Shown piece by piece: positions 7,105 through 13,740 of a stretch of DNA of 16,358 nt. Origin of the DNA: a bacterium (lineage in GTDB: Archaea > Nanobdellota > Nanobdellia > Pacearchaeales > GW2011-AR1). The notes under the pieces are model-generated. The model was given only the letters and a program-made list of their open reading frames with translations, was not told the origin of the DNA and did not search any database. Each line of letters begins with the position of its first letter. The first letter of the stretch is position 1. The translations under genes and the position numbers were made by a program. The stretch spans positions 1 to 16,358 of the forward strand of contig JAUUWR010000012.1 of assembly GCA_030588935.1 (NCBI GenBank), read 5' to 3'.

Positions 7105-7175
7105 TATAAAATATTAAATTATTCAGATGAGTTGTTCTCGCTTAATCTTCTCATCTTTAAAGCTTAATATTATTG
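7105..7175 (-). repeat. Intergenic leader element, copy d (upstream of RNase J)
   Basis: On the minus strand: AATATTAAGC, TTTAAAGATGAGAAGA, a second TTAAGC exactly 22 bases later, GAGAACAACTCATCTG, then TTTAATATTTTATAAGC. AGATGAG and CTCATCT (7150-7156 and 7125-7131) are exact complements with an 18-base loop. The flanks AATATTAA and TTAATATT are also complementary, so the whole element can fold. Confidence 0.55.
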
Positions 7176-7273
7176 TGCATTATTAGTAAATTAGTAATTT
7201 TAATATTCGCCTTCTTTTTATAGATAATTAACTTAAAACCAATTTAAATATGTTGCTAATCTTAATCCTAATA

Positions 7274-7282
7274 TTTTTATAC
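7274..7282 (+). promoter_or_regulatory. TATA box for the 42-residue membrane protein
   Basis: TTTTTATAC centred 25 bases before the ATG at 7303; leaderless spacing. Confidence 0.45.
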
Positions 7283-7302
7283 CTAGAATTCTATTTATAC
7301 TT

Positions 7303-7431
7303 ATGAAAATCCTGAAAAAAGATGGAATTTTGAAGATTAAAATTTCTCATAACAAAAAATTATTCTGGATTATAATTTTTCTTTTAATAGTTTTAATTGT
7401 CTTAATTTATTATATAAGAGTTAATTCTTGA
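7303..7431 (+). CDS. Small single-span membrane protein (42 residues)
   Basis: Reads MKILKKDGILKIKISHNKKL, then a hydrophobic helix FWIIIFLLIVLIVLIYYI of about 18 residues, then RVNS and TGA. The Lys-rich N-terminal half predicts an inside N-terminus and one membrane span. Upstream is a TATA box at leaderless distance and no ribosome site, the same promoter style as neighbouring single genes. Its stop touches the stop of the convergent protease gene at 7432. No family recognised. Small hydrophobic frames can arise by chance in T-rich DNA, but the basic start followed by one clean helix and a well-spaced promoter supports a real gene. Confidence 0.55.
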   Translation: MKILKKDGILKIKISHNKKLFWIIIFLLIVLIVLIYYIRVNS

Positions 7432-8289
7432 TCAAACAACCGTCTCATTCAAAGCCTGAAGAGCTATCTCATTTATTGTTTCTTTTGCATGATTAATCTC
7501 TAAAGCAAAGCCAAGGCTTTCGGCTCCAGAAACTTTGAAATTATTTATTCCAATGACTTCTCCTTTTGTGTTTATCAACGGGCCCCCGGAATTTCCTGGA
7601 TTTAGAGAGACATCTGTCTGCAGATAATAAGGCAGATTGTTAATTCCTTTTCTGTTTTTTGCACTTATTATTCCTTCTGTTACTGTAAATGCCAAGCCCA
7701 AGGGATTGCCAATTGCCAAAACTTTTTCTCCTATTTTTACATCATCAGAATCCCCTAAATCTAAACTTTGAAATGAACCGCCTATTTTTAATAAAGCAAG
7801 GTCCATAACAGCATTGAATCCTATTAATTCTGCTGAATATGCCTCGTTATCATATGTGTGGACATTAGCGAGCCTTGCTCCTGAAAGAACATGATAATTT
7901 GTTACAACAAAACCCTGGTCTGTTATTAAAAATCCTGTTCCCTGAGAAACATCTGTTTTTATTGTAACCACACCCTTGATTTCATTTTCTATAATGGCTG
8001 AAAAATCTGCGCTTGTTGATGCTTTTATTTCTCCTAATTGCTCCAGCAAATTAGTTTGTTCTGCAGAAATAGAAGTTATAGAGGTTATTAAAGAGTTTAT
8101 TTTATTTTGAAGGTCTTTGTTATTTAATTCTACTCTTTCACTGATTTCTGTTTCTGTTTCCTGGATTTTTTCCAGTAATTTTATTCTTTCTACAAAAACA
8201 AAATAAATTATAAATGTCTGGCTAACTAAGAGAGATGTTAAAAGTATGATTATTAAATATTTGTGAATTTGTTTTATTTTGGTTGCCAT
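7432..8289 (-). CDS. Membrane-anchored trypsin-like serine protease (HtrA/DegP type, no PDZ)
   Basis: Residues 1-33 from the chosen start hold a basic head and one membrane helix (YLIIILLTSLLVSQTFIIYF), followed by a coiled coil (~38-90), then a chymotrypsin-fold S1C domain. Catalytic triad: His133 in TNYHVLSG, Asp163 in VMDLALLKI and Ser234 in NPGNSGGPL. GTGFLIT and LGDSDDVKIGEKVLAIGNP are further family hallmarks. The domain should face outside and cut misfolded envelope proteins. The C-terminal PDZ domain of classic HtrA is absent. Start: the open frame extends to 8322, but a minus-strand TATA box at 8308-8319 places the transcript start at about the ATG at 8289, inside the longer version. 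The anchor plus coiled coil may set oligomer state. Confidence 0.9.
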   Translation of the reverse strand: MATKIKQIHKYLIIILLTSLLVSQTFIIYFVFVERIKLLEKIQETETEISERVELNNKDLQNKINSLITSITSISAEQTNLLEQLGEIKASTSADFSAIIENEIKGVVTIKTDVSQGTGFLITDQGFVVTNYHVLSGARLANVHTYDNEAYSAELIGFNAVMDLALLKIGGSFQSLDLGDSDDVKIGEKVLAIGNPLGLAFTVTEGIISAKNRKGINNLPYYLQTDVSLNPGNSGGPLINTKGEVIGINNFKVSGAESLGFALEINHAKETINEIALQALNETVV

Positions 8290-8307
8290 CTTTTTTGTCT
8301 TTAAGTT

Positions 8308-8319
8308 AAATATATAAAT
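8308..8319 (-). promoter_or_regulatory. TATA box for the HtrA-type protease
   Basis: Minus-strand ATTTATATATTT, centred about 25 bases before the ATG at 8289, indicating a leaderless mRNA and deciding between the two candidate starts. Confidence 0.6.
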
Positions 8320-8365
8320 CAAGATGTGTTTAAAAAAGTAACTGGTATATTAATATCACTAATAA

Positions 8366-8452
8366 ATAAAATATTAAGGGGGCGAGAGATAAAGCTTAAG
8401 CTACTCATCTGAGAAACGTAATATTTTATTAAGATTCCAGATAAAAAATAAA
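8366..8452 (+). repeat. Intergenic leader element, copy e (upstream of rnp2)
   Basis: AAAATATTAAG at the left, GGGGGCGAGAGATAAAGC, a second TTAAGC exactly 22 bases after the first (8374 and 8396), TACTCATCTGAG, then GTAATATTTTATTAAG and the tail AGATAAAAAATAAAATG that includes the rnp2 start. AAAATATTA and TAATATTTT are exact complements closing the element, and AGCTTAAGCT in the centre is a palindrome. Confidence 0.6.
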
Positions 8453-8728
8453 ATGAAACCTTTGAAACCTTCGCATAGAGAAAAGAAAAGATATGTTTTG
8501 ATTAAAGGCAGGGATGCAAGCAAGAAAATTATAGAGGAGGTTATTTTAGAGTTTGTTGGAGTTTTGGGTTTTGCAGAGGCAAGTCCGCAGGTGGTTAAAT
8601 CTGCTCAGGGGCAGATTGTTTTGGCGATTAATAGAGGTTCGTTGGATAAGATTAGAGCTAGTTTTTTAATGGGTGGGAAAGATTTGGAGATTGTAAGAGT
8701 GAGTGGGACTTTGAAGAAGTTGAAATGA
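8453..8728 (+). CDS. rnp2: Ribonuclease P protein component 2 (Pop5 family)
   Basis: Protein subunit of archaeal RNase P, which trims the 5' leader of tRNA precursors; Pop5 pairs with Rpp30 to activate the catalytic RNA. Family signs: MKPLKPSHREKKRYVLI at the start, FVGVLGFAEASPQVV, NRGSLDKIRASF in the middle and VSGTLKKLK at the very C-terminus. At 91 residues it is slightly shorter than the ~100-120 typical, with all conserved parts present. Rnp2 beside psmA, SDO1 and exosome genes is the known archaeal exosome superoperon arrangement, which supports the call. It is preceded by leader element copy e and separated from psmA by a glycosyltransferase and an orphan gene. Confidence 0.88.
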   Translation: MKPLKPSHREKKRYVLIKGRDASKKIIEEVILEFVGVLGFAEASPQVVKSAQGQIVLAINRGSLDKIRASFLMGGKDLEIVRVSGTLKKLK

Positions 8729-8779
8729 GTTTTTCTTTGTATATTGATGTCATTTTTTAGTAGTTACATTTGGGAAAGA

Positions 8780-8787
8780 TTTATAAA
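8780..8787 (+). promoter_or_regulatory. TATA box for the glycosyltransferase gene
   Basis: TTTATAAA, centred about 25 bases before the ATG at 8809; leaderless spacing, so this gene can be transcribed apart from rnp2. Confidence 0.65.
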
Positions 8788-8808
8788 TGTTGTTTTTGAT
8801 TTATTGGT

Positions 8809-10158
8809 ATGAAATCACAAAAAACTGGCATACGCCAAGGACTATATTTAGAATTTTTCTCTACCATAGTGCCAAGAGGGTGTGGAATTGCAGCATATAA
8901 TAGGGATCATGTAAACAATACTGTAATAGACCCCCGTGTTGAGGGTTGGGGATTATTTTCTATTGTTTCAGATAAAAACAAAAATTTCAATGGATTAAGT
9001 TTGCCTTATGCTCCTTATGAAAGAGAACATATTAGATATGAAATTGACCAATATAATCCTAAAGATTTTGATAAGGCAGGGGACAAAGCAGTTGAAGTTG
9101 CAAAATATATGAAAGAATTTGGGATCCTTAGTGGAATTTATCTTCAACATGAATTTGGGCTCTATGGTAAGAATCATAAAAAAGATGATAGCATAGTAGG
9201 ATTGTTAAAAAAGTTTTATGAAAATAATATAGCAACAGTTACAATACTTCACACTGTAGAGACAAAATCAAAAGAAGATAAAAGTGAAGAAGAACATAAA
9301 AATAATGTTATGAGAGGTATTTTTAGATATACTGATAAAGCAGTCTGTATAAGTCCTTCTGCTATTAAAATGTTAATGGAAAAATATGGTGCTCCTAGAG
9401 GGAAGTTAATTCATATTCCTCATGGAGTTCCTGAAACAATTATTTCTGAATCAAGAGAAGAATTAAAAGGTAAATATGATTTTTCAGGAAGACATGTTTT
9501 CACATCAATAGGGCACATATCTCGGGGAAAAGGATTAGAATATGCAATTGATGGGTTTGCGGAAGTTTTAAAAGGAGAATATAAAGACAAAAATCCTGTT
9601 TTTTTTATTGCAGGAACAACTCATGAAGATATAGCTAGACAAGAAGGAGAAGTTTATTGGGAAAGTTGTGTAAAAAGGGCAAGAGAAAGAAAAATTCCTG
9701 GTGCAATTATTGATGAAAAAGGGAAAATAACAGACCTTTATGGAAAAACTATAGAAGATATTAAAGGGAAAAAGATTGTATTTTTACATAGAAAATTAAA
9801 AGATAAAGAAATCCCTGAAATAATGCATATGAGTGATACAGGGGTTGTTGTAAATCTTAATGAAGAACAATATTCTAGTGGTCCAGGAAGTCAATGGACC
9901 GGACGTTCAAGAATAACTATTGGAACTGAATCAATTTTTTTCAAAGACCTTGAAAAACAAGGTGTTGGATTATTAGTTCCATTTAGAGATTCAGGTGCTA
10001 TTGCAGATAGGATGAATCATGTTCTTGGACTAGAAAGAGTTCATTTTAATAATTTAGAGTATCTTGCTTCTGATATTGGCTCAACAAGAACTTGGCCAAT
10101 AATTGCAACTGCAAAACTTAATTTAATGGAAAAATTAATTATGCATAGGGCTGCTTAA
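8809..10158 (+). CDS. GT-B fold glycosyltransferase, GT4-like
   Basis: Transfers a sugar from a nucleotide-sugar donor; the acceptor is unknown. N-terminal half: VPRGCGIAAYNRD (21-33), the usual PxxCGIA start of this group, QHEFGLYG (113-120) and ILHTV (146-150). Hinge: IPHGVPE (203-209). C-terminal half: SIGHISRGKGLEYAIDGF (233-250), the donor-site loop, and NEEQYSSGPGSQWTGRS (351-367), where GT4 enzymes hold the nucleotide. No membrane segment, so cytoplasmic. An acidic Lys/Glu patch (KSKEDKSEEEHK) interrupts the N-terminal domain. It has its own leaderless promoter and sits between rnp2 and psmA, where the standard superoperon has no such gene; it is probably a later arrival, not part of RNA metabolism. 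Confidence 0.8.
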   Translation: MKSQKTGIRQGLYLEFFSTIVPRGCGIAAYNRDHVNNTVIDPRVEGWGLFSIVSDKNKNFNGLSLPYAPYEREHIRYEIDQYNPKDFDKAGDKAVEVAKYMKEFGILSGIYLQHEFGLYGKNHKKDDSIVGLLKKFYENNIATVTILHTVETKSKEDKSEEEHKNNVMRGIFRYTDKAVCISPSAIKMLMEKYGAPRGKLIHIPHGVPETIISESREELKGKYDFSGRHVFTSIGHISRGKGLEYAIDGFAEVLKGEYKDKNPVFFIAGTTHEDIARQEGEVYWESCVKRARERKIPGAIIDEKGKITDLYGKTIEDIKGKKIVFLHRKLKDKEIPEIMHMSDTGVVVNLNEEQYSSGPGSQWTGRSRITIGTESIFFKDLEKQGVGLLVPFRDSGAIADRMNHVLGLERVHFNNLEYLASDIGSTRTWPIIATAKLNLMEKLIMHRAA

Positions 10159-10235
10159 AACAAACTGATTAAAACAACCAAAAACTTTAAAAAACCCTTT
10201 TTCTTGATATTTTTGAAAGGAGAAATAGATGTCTT

Positions 10236-10260
10236 AATCCAAGGAAGAAATTCTTTGATT
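10236..10260 (+). other. Hairpin upstream of the 90-residue orphan
   Basis: AATCCAAGGAA (10236-10246) and TTCTTTGATT (10251-10260) form a stem with one bulge and one wobble around loop GAAA. A T-rich run follows. It may end the glycosyltransferase transcript or lie in the leader of the next operon. Confidence 0.35.
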
Positions 10261-10300
10261 ATTTTCTTTGGTGAGGGGCAGGAGAGATTAAAAATAAAAA

Positions 10301-10573
10301 ATGGAAACAGAACAATTATGTGAAGAAGAAATAAAAGGATTAATTGTACTTAATCTATATGGTTCTATATCAAGAGTAAGAGAATGTAGCAGAGATTTGG
10401 TATGGAGCTTAGAAAATCATCCAGAGATAAAAGGTTATCAAGTAATTGGTTTTCCTCATCATGAGAGTATAAGAGAGATGGTTAGTAGAGTAAATGGAAA
10501 TTTAAATACCAACGAATACTATAAACAAATTGTAGATGAAAAGAACTTATCATATATAATAATAAAACAATAA
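10301..10573 (+). CDS. Orphan 90-residue protein ahead of psmA
   Basis: No family recognised. It starts METEQLCEEEIKGLIVLNLYG, then an amphipathic helix SRVRECSRDLVWSLE, a strand KGYQVIGF, HHESIREMVSRVN and a final strand SYIIIK. The alternation suggests a compact alpha/beta fold of about one domain. Acidic to neutral, cytoplasmic, no metal ligands beyond two Cys and two His. It is 13 bases upstream of psmA on the same strand and so is probably its operon partner. Preceded by AGGAGAGATTAAAAATAAAAAATG, which contains both a purine-rich stretch and the A-rich start context common here. Confidence 0.65.
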   Translation: METEQLCEEEIKGLIVLNLYGSISRVRECSRDLVWSLENHPEIKGYQVIGFPHHESIREMVSRVNGNLNTNEYYKQIVDEKNLSYIIIKQ

Positions 10574-10586
10574 GGATAGAATTAAA

Positions 10587-11306
10587 ATGGAAATACCAGA
10601 TATGCAGCATCAAATGATGGGATATGACAGAAGTGTGACTATGTTTTCGCCTGATGGAGATTTGCTTCAGGTGGATTATGCTGAGAAGGCAGTCAGGCGG
10701 GGCAGTGCGAGTGTTGGGATGATTTGCAAAGATGGTGTTGTTATTATTGCTGATAAAGGAAAGAAAGATGAGTTGATTGTTTTAAAATCAGCTGACAAAA
10801 TTTATGAAATTGACGAGCACATAATAGCAAGTGCTGCTGGAATTCTAAGTGATGCGCGAATCTTGATTAATCATGTAAGAGTTAGTGCTCAACAGCACAG
10901 AGTTACTTATGATTCTCCAATTGATGTTGAGTCTATTATAAGAGAAATTTCAGATGTAAAACAGCAATATACTCAGCATCCAGGTGTCAGACCTTTTGGA
11001 GTTGCCTTAATGGTTGCTGGAAAGAATGGAGATAACTGCAAGTTATATACAAGTGATATTACTGGAAATTATTTTGAGTATAATGCAATAGCAATTGGCG
11101 AGAATGATGGGAAAATTAAAGAAGAATTGAGGAAGAGGTATAAAAAAGATATTACAGTGAATGAAGCAATTAAATTAGGATTAGATATTTTCGAGAAAGT
11201 TCTCGGGGATAAATTTGATGTTAAGAGATTTAATGTAAATTATATTAAGAATGATGAAGATAAATTTAAGAAGTTGAGTGAGGATGAGATTGGAGGGGTT
11301 AAGTGA
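10587..11306 (+). CDS. psmA: Proteasome subunit alpha
   Basis: Forms the outer heptameric rings of the 20S proteasome and gates entry of substrates. The N-terminal signature is plain: GYDRSVTMFSPDGDLLQVDYAEKAVRRG (residues ~12-39), the gate region that follows a short tail. Next come SVGMICKDGVVIIADK with the pocket Lys of the family, SADKIYEID, HIIASAAGILSDARIL and RPFGVALMVAG. The 239-residue length is normal. It lacks the propeptide and N-terminal Thr of beta subunits. The beta subunit and the PAN/Cdc48 ATPase are not in this window. Its stop overlaps the start of the next gene (GTGA), so translation is probably coupled. Confidence 0.96.
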   Translation: MEIPDMQHQMMGYDRSVTMFSPDGDLLQVDYAEKAVRRGSASVGMICKDGVVIIADKGKKDELIVLKSADKIYEIDEHIIASAAGILSDARILINHVRVSAQQHRVTYDSPIDVESIIREISDVKQQYTQHPGVRPFGVALMVAGKNGDNCKLYTSDITGNYFEYNAIAIGENDGKIKEELRKRYKKDITVNEAIKLGLDIFEKVLGDKFDVKRFNVNYIKNDEDKFKKLSEDEIGGVK

Positions 11307-11593
11307 GGATGGAAATAGGAATAAAAGATTATGTTATTACTGGAGAAAATGCAGAAAAATTTAAAGATAAACTCTGGGAATATGTTACAGAAAGAAAATT
11401 TCCTGAAGACATAGTTCTGCTTGACATGTATGGGCCATTAACTTCAACAAATTATTGCCTACATATTGCTGGAACTTCTGTATCTTTAAAACCTAAAGAT
11501 AAAGGGATACTTCAAATCAAATTCATCGGTGAAACTAAAGTTAGAAAAACTGCTAAACAAAAATTAGAAGAGGTTATAGGAATTAAATTTTAA
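11303..11593 (+). CDS. Orphan 96-residue protein after psmA
   Basis: Not recognised. It can start at the GTG at 11303, overlapping the psmA stop, with GGAGG six to seven bases before it, or at the ATG at 11309. The product has a beta strand (IKDYVITG), a helix (AEKFKDKLWEYVTE), two strands (IVLLDMYG, YCLHIAG), a further strand pair (ILQIKFIG) and a final helix (KTAKQKLEEVIG). This looks like a small alpha+beta domain without visible active-site residues. The first of three consecutive orphans packed between psmA and sdo1 with one-base gaps. Confidence 0.65.
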   Translation: MRMEIGIKDYVITGENAEKFKDKLWEYVTERKFPEDIVLLDMYGPLTSTNYCLHIAGTSVSLKPKDKGILQIKFIGETKVRKTAKQKLEEVIGIKF

Positions 11594-11594
11594 A

Positions 11595-11894
11595 ATGCCA
11601 GAAGTAATAACAAAAGAATTCAGAGCAAGAGAATTAAAGAAAGATACTGGAGATTTATATACTCAGATAGCTGAAAGAACTAATAAATTCTTAGAACGAC
11701 ATGGATTATATATTTTTACGATTTTTGCAAGACAAAATGATTCTCAATTATTTTTTCATTATAGTGAAGGAGCAAGTGGAATTATTGACTATAATTCAAA
11801 AACTGTTAGAATAAGAGGGTTGGCTGGAATTATTAATAATACAAAAAATGTTTTAGAAGCTGTATCAGAAGGAATAGAATTGGAGGAAAAATAA
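11595..11894 (+). CDS. Orphan 99-residue protein (MPEVITK start)
   Basis: Not recognised. It begins MPEVITKEFRARELKKD with a long amphipathic helix to about residue 36 (GDLYTQIAERTNKFLERHG). Four strands follow (LYIFTIFAR, SQLFFHYSEG, SGIIDYNSK, TVRIRG), then a C-terminal helix (NTKNVLEAVSEGIELEE). Gene junction on both sides is TAA-A-ATG, so translation is likely coupled to its neighbours without a Shine-Dalgarno site. The N-terminal seven residues resemble those of the next gene (MPDTITK) and of SDO1 (MPNTTAK); the rest does not obviously align. Confidence 0.65.
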   Translation: MPEVITKEFRARELKKDTGDLYTQIAERTNKFLERHGLYIFTIFARQNDSQLFFHYSEGASGIIDYNSKTVRIRGLAGIINNTKNVLEAVSEGIELEEK

Positions 11895-11895
11895 A

Positions 11896-12186
11896 ATGCC
11901 AGACACAATAACTAAAAGTCCGTCACTTGAACAAATTGATTTTAATGATTTTAGCCCTAAAAATTTAATAACTAAAAAGTTACCTAGTATTAGTTATAAG
12001 GAAATAACTATTATTGGATTTGTAACAGAAAGGCAAATGGATAAATATATAAGAGACACTAGAAGAATTGCATATAATGAAAATCTTTTTTTGGATTCAT
12101 CATCAGATAATACAAATTTAACATTTACAATAACCCCTGTTAATAAATATGGGAGAACAAAATGCCAAACACAACAGCAAAATTAA
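11896..12186 (+). CDS. Orphan 96-residue protein overlapping sdo1
   Basis: Not recognised. It begins MPDTITKSPSLEQIDFNDFS; the middle is a strand-helix pattern (YKEITIIGFVTERQMDKYIRDTRR) and the end has a strand (NLTFTITPV) and a polar tail rich in Gln and Asn. The tail is translated from the same 25 bases that encode the start of sdo1 in another frame, so the last residues may be selected for the sdo1 signal instead of protein function. The overlap implies coupled translation into sdo1. Confidence 0.6.
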   Translation: MPDTITKSPSLEQIDFNDFSPKNLITKKLPSISYKEITIIGFVTERQMDKYIRDTRRIAYNENLFLDSSSDNTNLTFTITPVNKYGRTKCQTQQQN

Positions 12187-12842
12187 GAAGCGGAAGCAAG
12201 ATTTTTGAGACAATGGTGGACTTAGATAATGCTATGAAGCTTAAGAAAGGAGAACAGGTTAATATTAATGATGTTATTAGGGATAATGTTGTTTGGACTG
12301 ATTTGAAAAAGGGAATGAAAGCTGGTGAAAGTGATTTGAAAAAGGCATTTGGGACAACTGATTTTAATTCTGTTGTTGAGAAAATAGTTAAGAAGGGAAA
12401 TATGGAGATTACGCAGGAATATAGGGATGAGGCTGTTGAAACTAAGAGAAAACAGATTGTTGATTTTTTAGTTAGAAATGCTATTGATTCAAGAACAGAC
12501 AGACCTTTTACTCCTGATATGATAGAAAGTGCGATTAGCCAGGTAGGGGTTAAGATTGACAACCAGCCTGTTGAAAGGCAGATTAAAAATGTTATAGAGG
12601 CATTGAAAAAAAATATTCCAATTAAAATTGAGACAAAGAAGATTCTTGTGAAAATTCCTGCAGAGCATACAGGCAGGGTTTATGGATTAATCCAGGAATA
12701 TAAAGAAAAAGAAAACTGGCTTCAAGACGGAAGCTTAGAGGTAGTTTTAAATATTCCTGTTGGCTTGCAGTCTGAGTTTTATGATAAATTAAATGGTGTT
12801 ACGCATGGGAGTGCGGTGACTAGTGAGATAAAGGAGGAATGA
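12162..12842 (+). CDS. sdo1: Ribosome maturation protein SDO1 (SBDS homologue)
   Basis: Archaeal homologue of the Shwachman-Bodian-Diamond protein, which binds the large ribosomal subunit and helps release anti-association factor 6. Domain I (~1-90): SGSKIFETMVDLDNAMKLKKG, the DVIRDNVVWTDLKKG segment, FGTTDFNSVVEKIVKKG. Domain II (~95-160): ITQEYRDEAVETKRKQIVDFL and IDSRTDRPFTPDMIESAI, the most conserved stretch of the family. Domain III (~165-226): a ferredoxin-like fold. At 226 residues it is of normal archaeal length. It starts within the previous gene and precedes rrp4 in the classic superoperon order, though here 217 bases with a hairpin and leader copy f lie between. Confidence 0.95.
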   Translation: MPNTTAKLRSGSKIFETMVDLDNAMKLKKGEQVNINDVIRDNVVWTDLKKGMKAGESDLKKAFGTTDFNSVVEKIVKKGNMEITQEYRDEAVETKRKQIVDFLVRNAIDSRTDRPFTPDMIESAISQVGVKIDNQPVERQIKNVIEALKKNIPIKIETKKILVKIPAEHTGRVYGLIQEYKEKENWLQDGSLEVVLNIPVGLQSEFYDKLNGVTHGSAVTSEIKEE

Positions 12843-12859
12843 ATATAATATTTGCTTGG

Positions 12860-12890
12860 AAAATTGGTCGTCTACGACAGTCCAATTTTT
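12860..12890 (+). terminator. Hairpin with T-tail after sdo1
   Basis: AAAATTGG (12860-12867) and CCAATTTT (12882-12889) form a stem, with TCG/CGA inside as a second short stem, followed by TTTTTC. It lies 17 bases after the sdo1 stop. It may end or attenuate the psmA-sdo1 transcript. It is the sister of the 2604-2638 inverted repeat. Confidence 0.45.
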
Positions 12891-12900
12891 CTATTTAACT

Positions 12901-13000
12901 TATAGTGCTAAAATTATCAAGCTTGGGAGATGAGATGATTAAGTTTAAAAAATAACTCATTAAGAGCGAGAGAAGATAACCCTAAAATAATCGGATTAAG
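12901..13000 (+). repeat. Intergenic leader element, copy f (upstream of rrp4)
   Basis: Units begin TCAAG at 12917, TTAAG at 12939, TTAAG at 12960 and CTAAA at 12982: spacings 22, 21 and 22 bases. The unit bodies read CTTGGGAGATGAGATGA, TTTAAAAAATAACTCA and AGCGAGAGAAGATAACC. CTTGGGAGATGAGATGATTAAGT matches copy h almost base for base. Confidence 0.6.
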
Positions 13001-13021
13001 TATTCCAAAATCGGGGTTGTA

Positions 13022-13038
13022 TAAGGGGTGTCCCCTTA
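13022..13038 (+). promoter_or_regulatory. Hairpin in the rrp4 leader
   Basis: TAAGGGG (13022-13028) and CCCCTTA (13032-13038) form a perfect seven-pair stem with loop TGT, 21 bases before the rrp4 ATG. An upstream GGGG (13013-13016) could compete for the same CCCC, so two alternative structures are possible. A regulatory role is inferred only. Confidence 0.5.
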
Positions 13039-13059
13039 AGTAAATAAAATAATATAAAA

Positions 13060-13734
13060 ATGCCAACACAAAAACAAGAAAGAAAATTAGTAATTCCAGG
13101 AGAAGTAATTGTATCTGGAGATGAATGTCTTCCTGGAGATTTTACCAGGAAAGAGGGCAAGGCCATAATTGCCAGCAGATATGGATTAGCTGATTTTTCT
13201 GGAAGAGTTGTCAAGATTATTCCTGTTTCTGGCGTTTTTGAACCTCGAAGAGGAAATACAGTTATAGGAAGAGTTGATGATATAAATTTCAGCGGATGGA
13301 ATATTGATATTGGAGGACCTTATGGTGCATTTTTGCCTCTCTCAGAATGCCCAAGATTTATTGACAGAAATAATATTGCAGAGTTTGCTAATATTGGGGA
13401 TGTTATGAATGTTAAAATATGGGGTATTAAAAAAGGCGGAATTGACCTTAGTTTAAGGTCAAGGGGGCTGGGTAAATTAGAAGGTGGAAGAATAATCAGA
13501 ATAAACCCACATAAAGTTCCAAGAGTAATTGGGAAAGAAGGGAGCATGATTAATTTAATTAAAAATTCAACTAAGACAGACATAACTGTCGGGCAAAACG
13601 GCTATGTTTGGATAAAAGGAGAGTTAGCAGGAGAAGATAAAGCTGAAAAAGCAATTAAATTAGTTGTTGAAGAAGCCACGTCTCCTGGATTAACTGAAAA
13701 GATTGAGAAGTTTTTGGGGGGTTTGAAAAAATAA
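13060..13734 (+). CDS. rrp4: Exosome RNA-binding cap subunit Rrp4
   Basis: Caps the archaeal exosome ring and feeds RNA into it. The N-terminal domain includes LVIPGEVIVSGDECLPGDFT and a YGLADFSGRVVKIIP strand pair (~10-60). The S1 domain (~63-130) runs VIGRVDDINFSGWNIDIGGPYGAFLPLSE to GIDLSLRSRGLGKL. The KH domain (~138-205) has VPRVIGKEGSMINLIK, with the GxxG loop GKEG, and ITVGQNGYVWIKG. At 224 residues it is of normal length. Preceded by a structured leader, unlike the tight junctions around it, so it may have its own promoter. The other possible cap protein, Csl4, is not in the window. Confidence 0.96.
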   Translation: MPTQKQERKLVIPGEVIVSGDECLPGDFTRKEGKAIIASRYGLADFSGRVVKIIPVSGVFEPRRGNTVIGRVDDINFSGWNIDIGGPYGAFLPLSECPRFIDRNNIAEFANIGDVMNVKIWGIKKGGIDLSLRSRGLGKLEGGRIIRINPHKVPRVIGKEGSMINLIKNSTKTDITVGQNGYVWIKGELAGEDKAEKAIKLVVEEATSPGLTEKIEKFLGGLKK

Positions 13735-13740
13735 ACTACT

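Noticed and set aside
7105..7175. C/D box guide RNA
   Set aside because: GATGAG and CATCTGA pieces resemble boxes C and D in some copies, but a full RTGATGA with a paired CTGA at correct spacing is not present and the other copies lack CTGA.
10229..10237. Two-codon frame ATG-TCT-TAA with AAAGGAG before it, possible upstream regulator of the 10301 gene
   Set aside because: Too short to judge, and such matches occur by chance in AG-rich DNA; noted only.
12140..12562. Open frame on the minus strand across sdo1
   Set aside because: It is a shadow of the sdo1 gene; no promoter or protein family signs.
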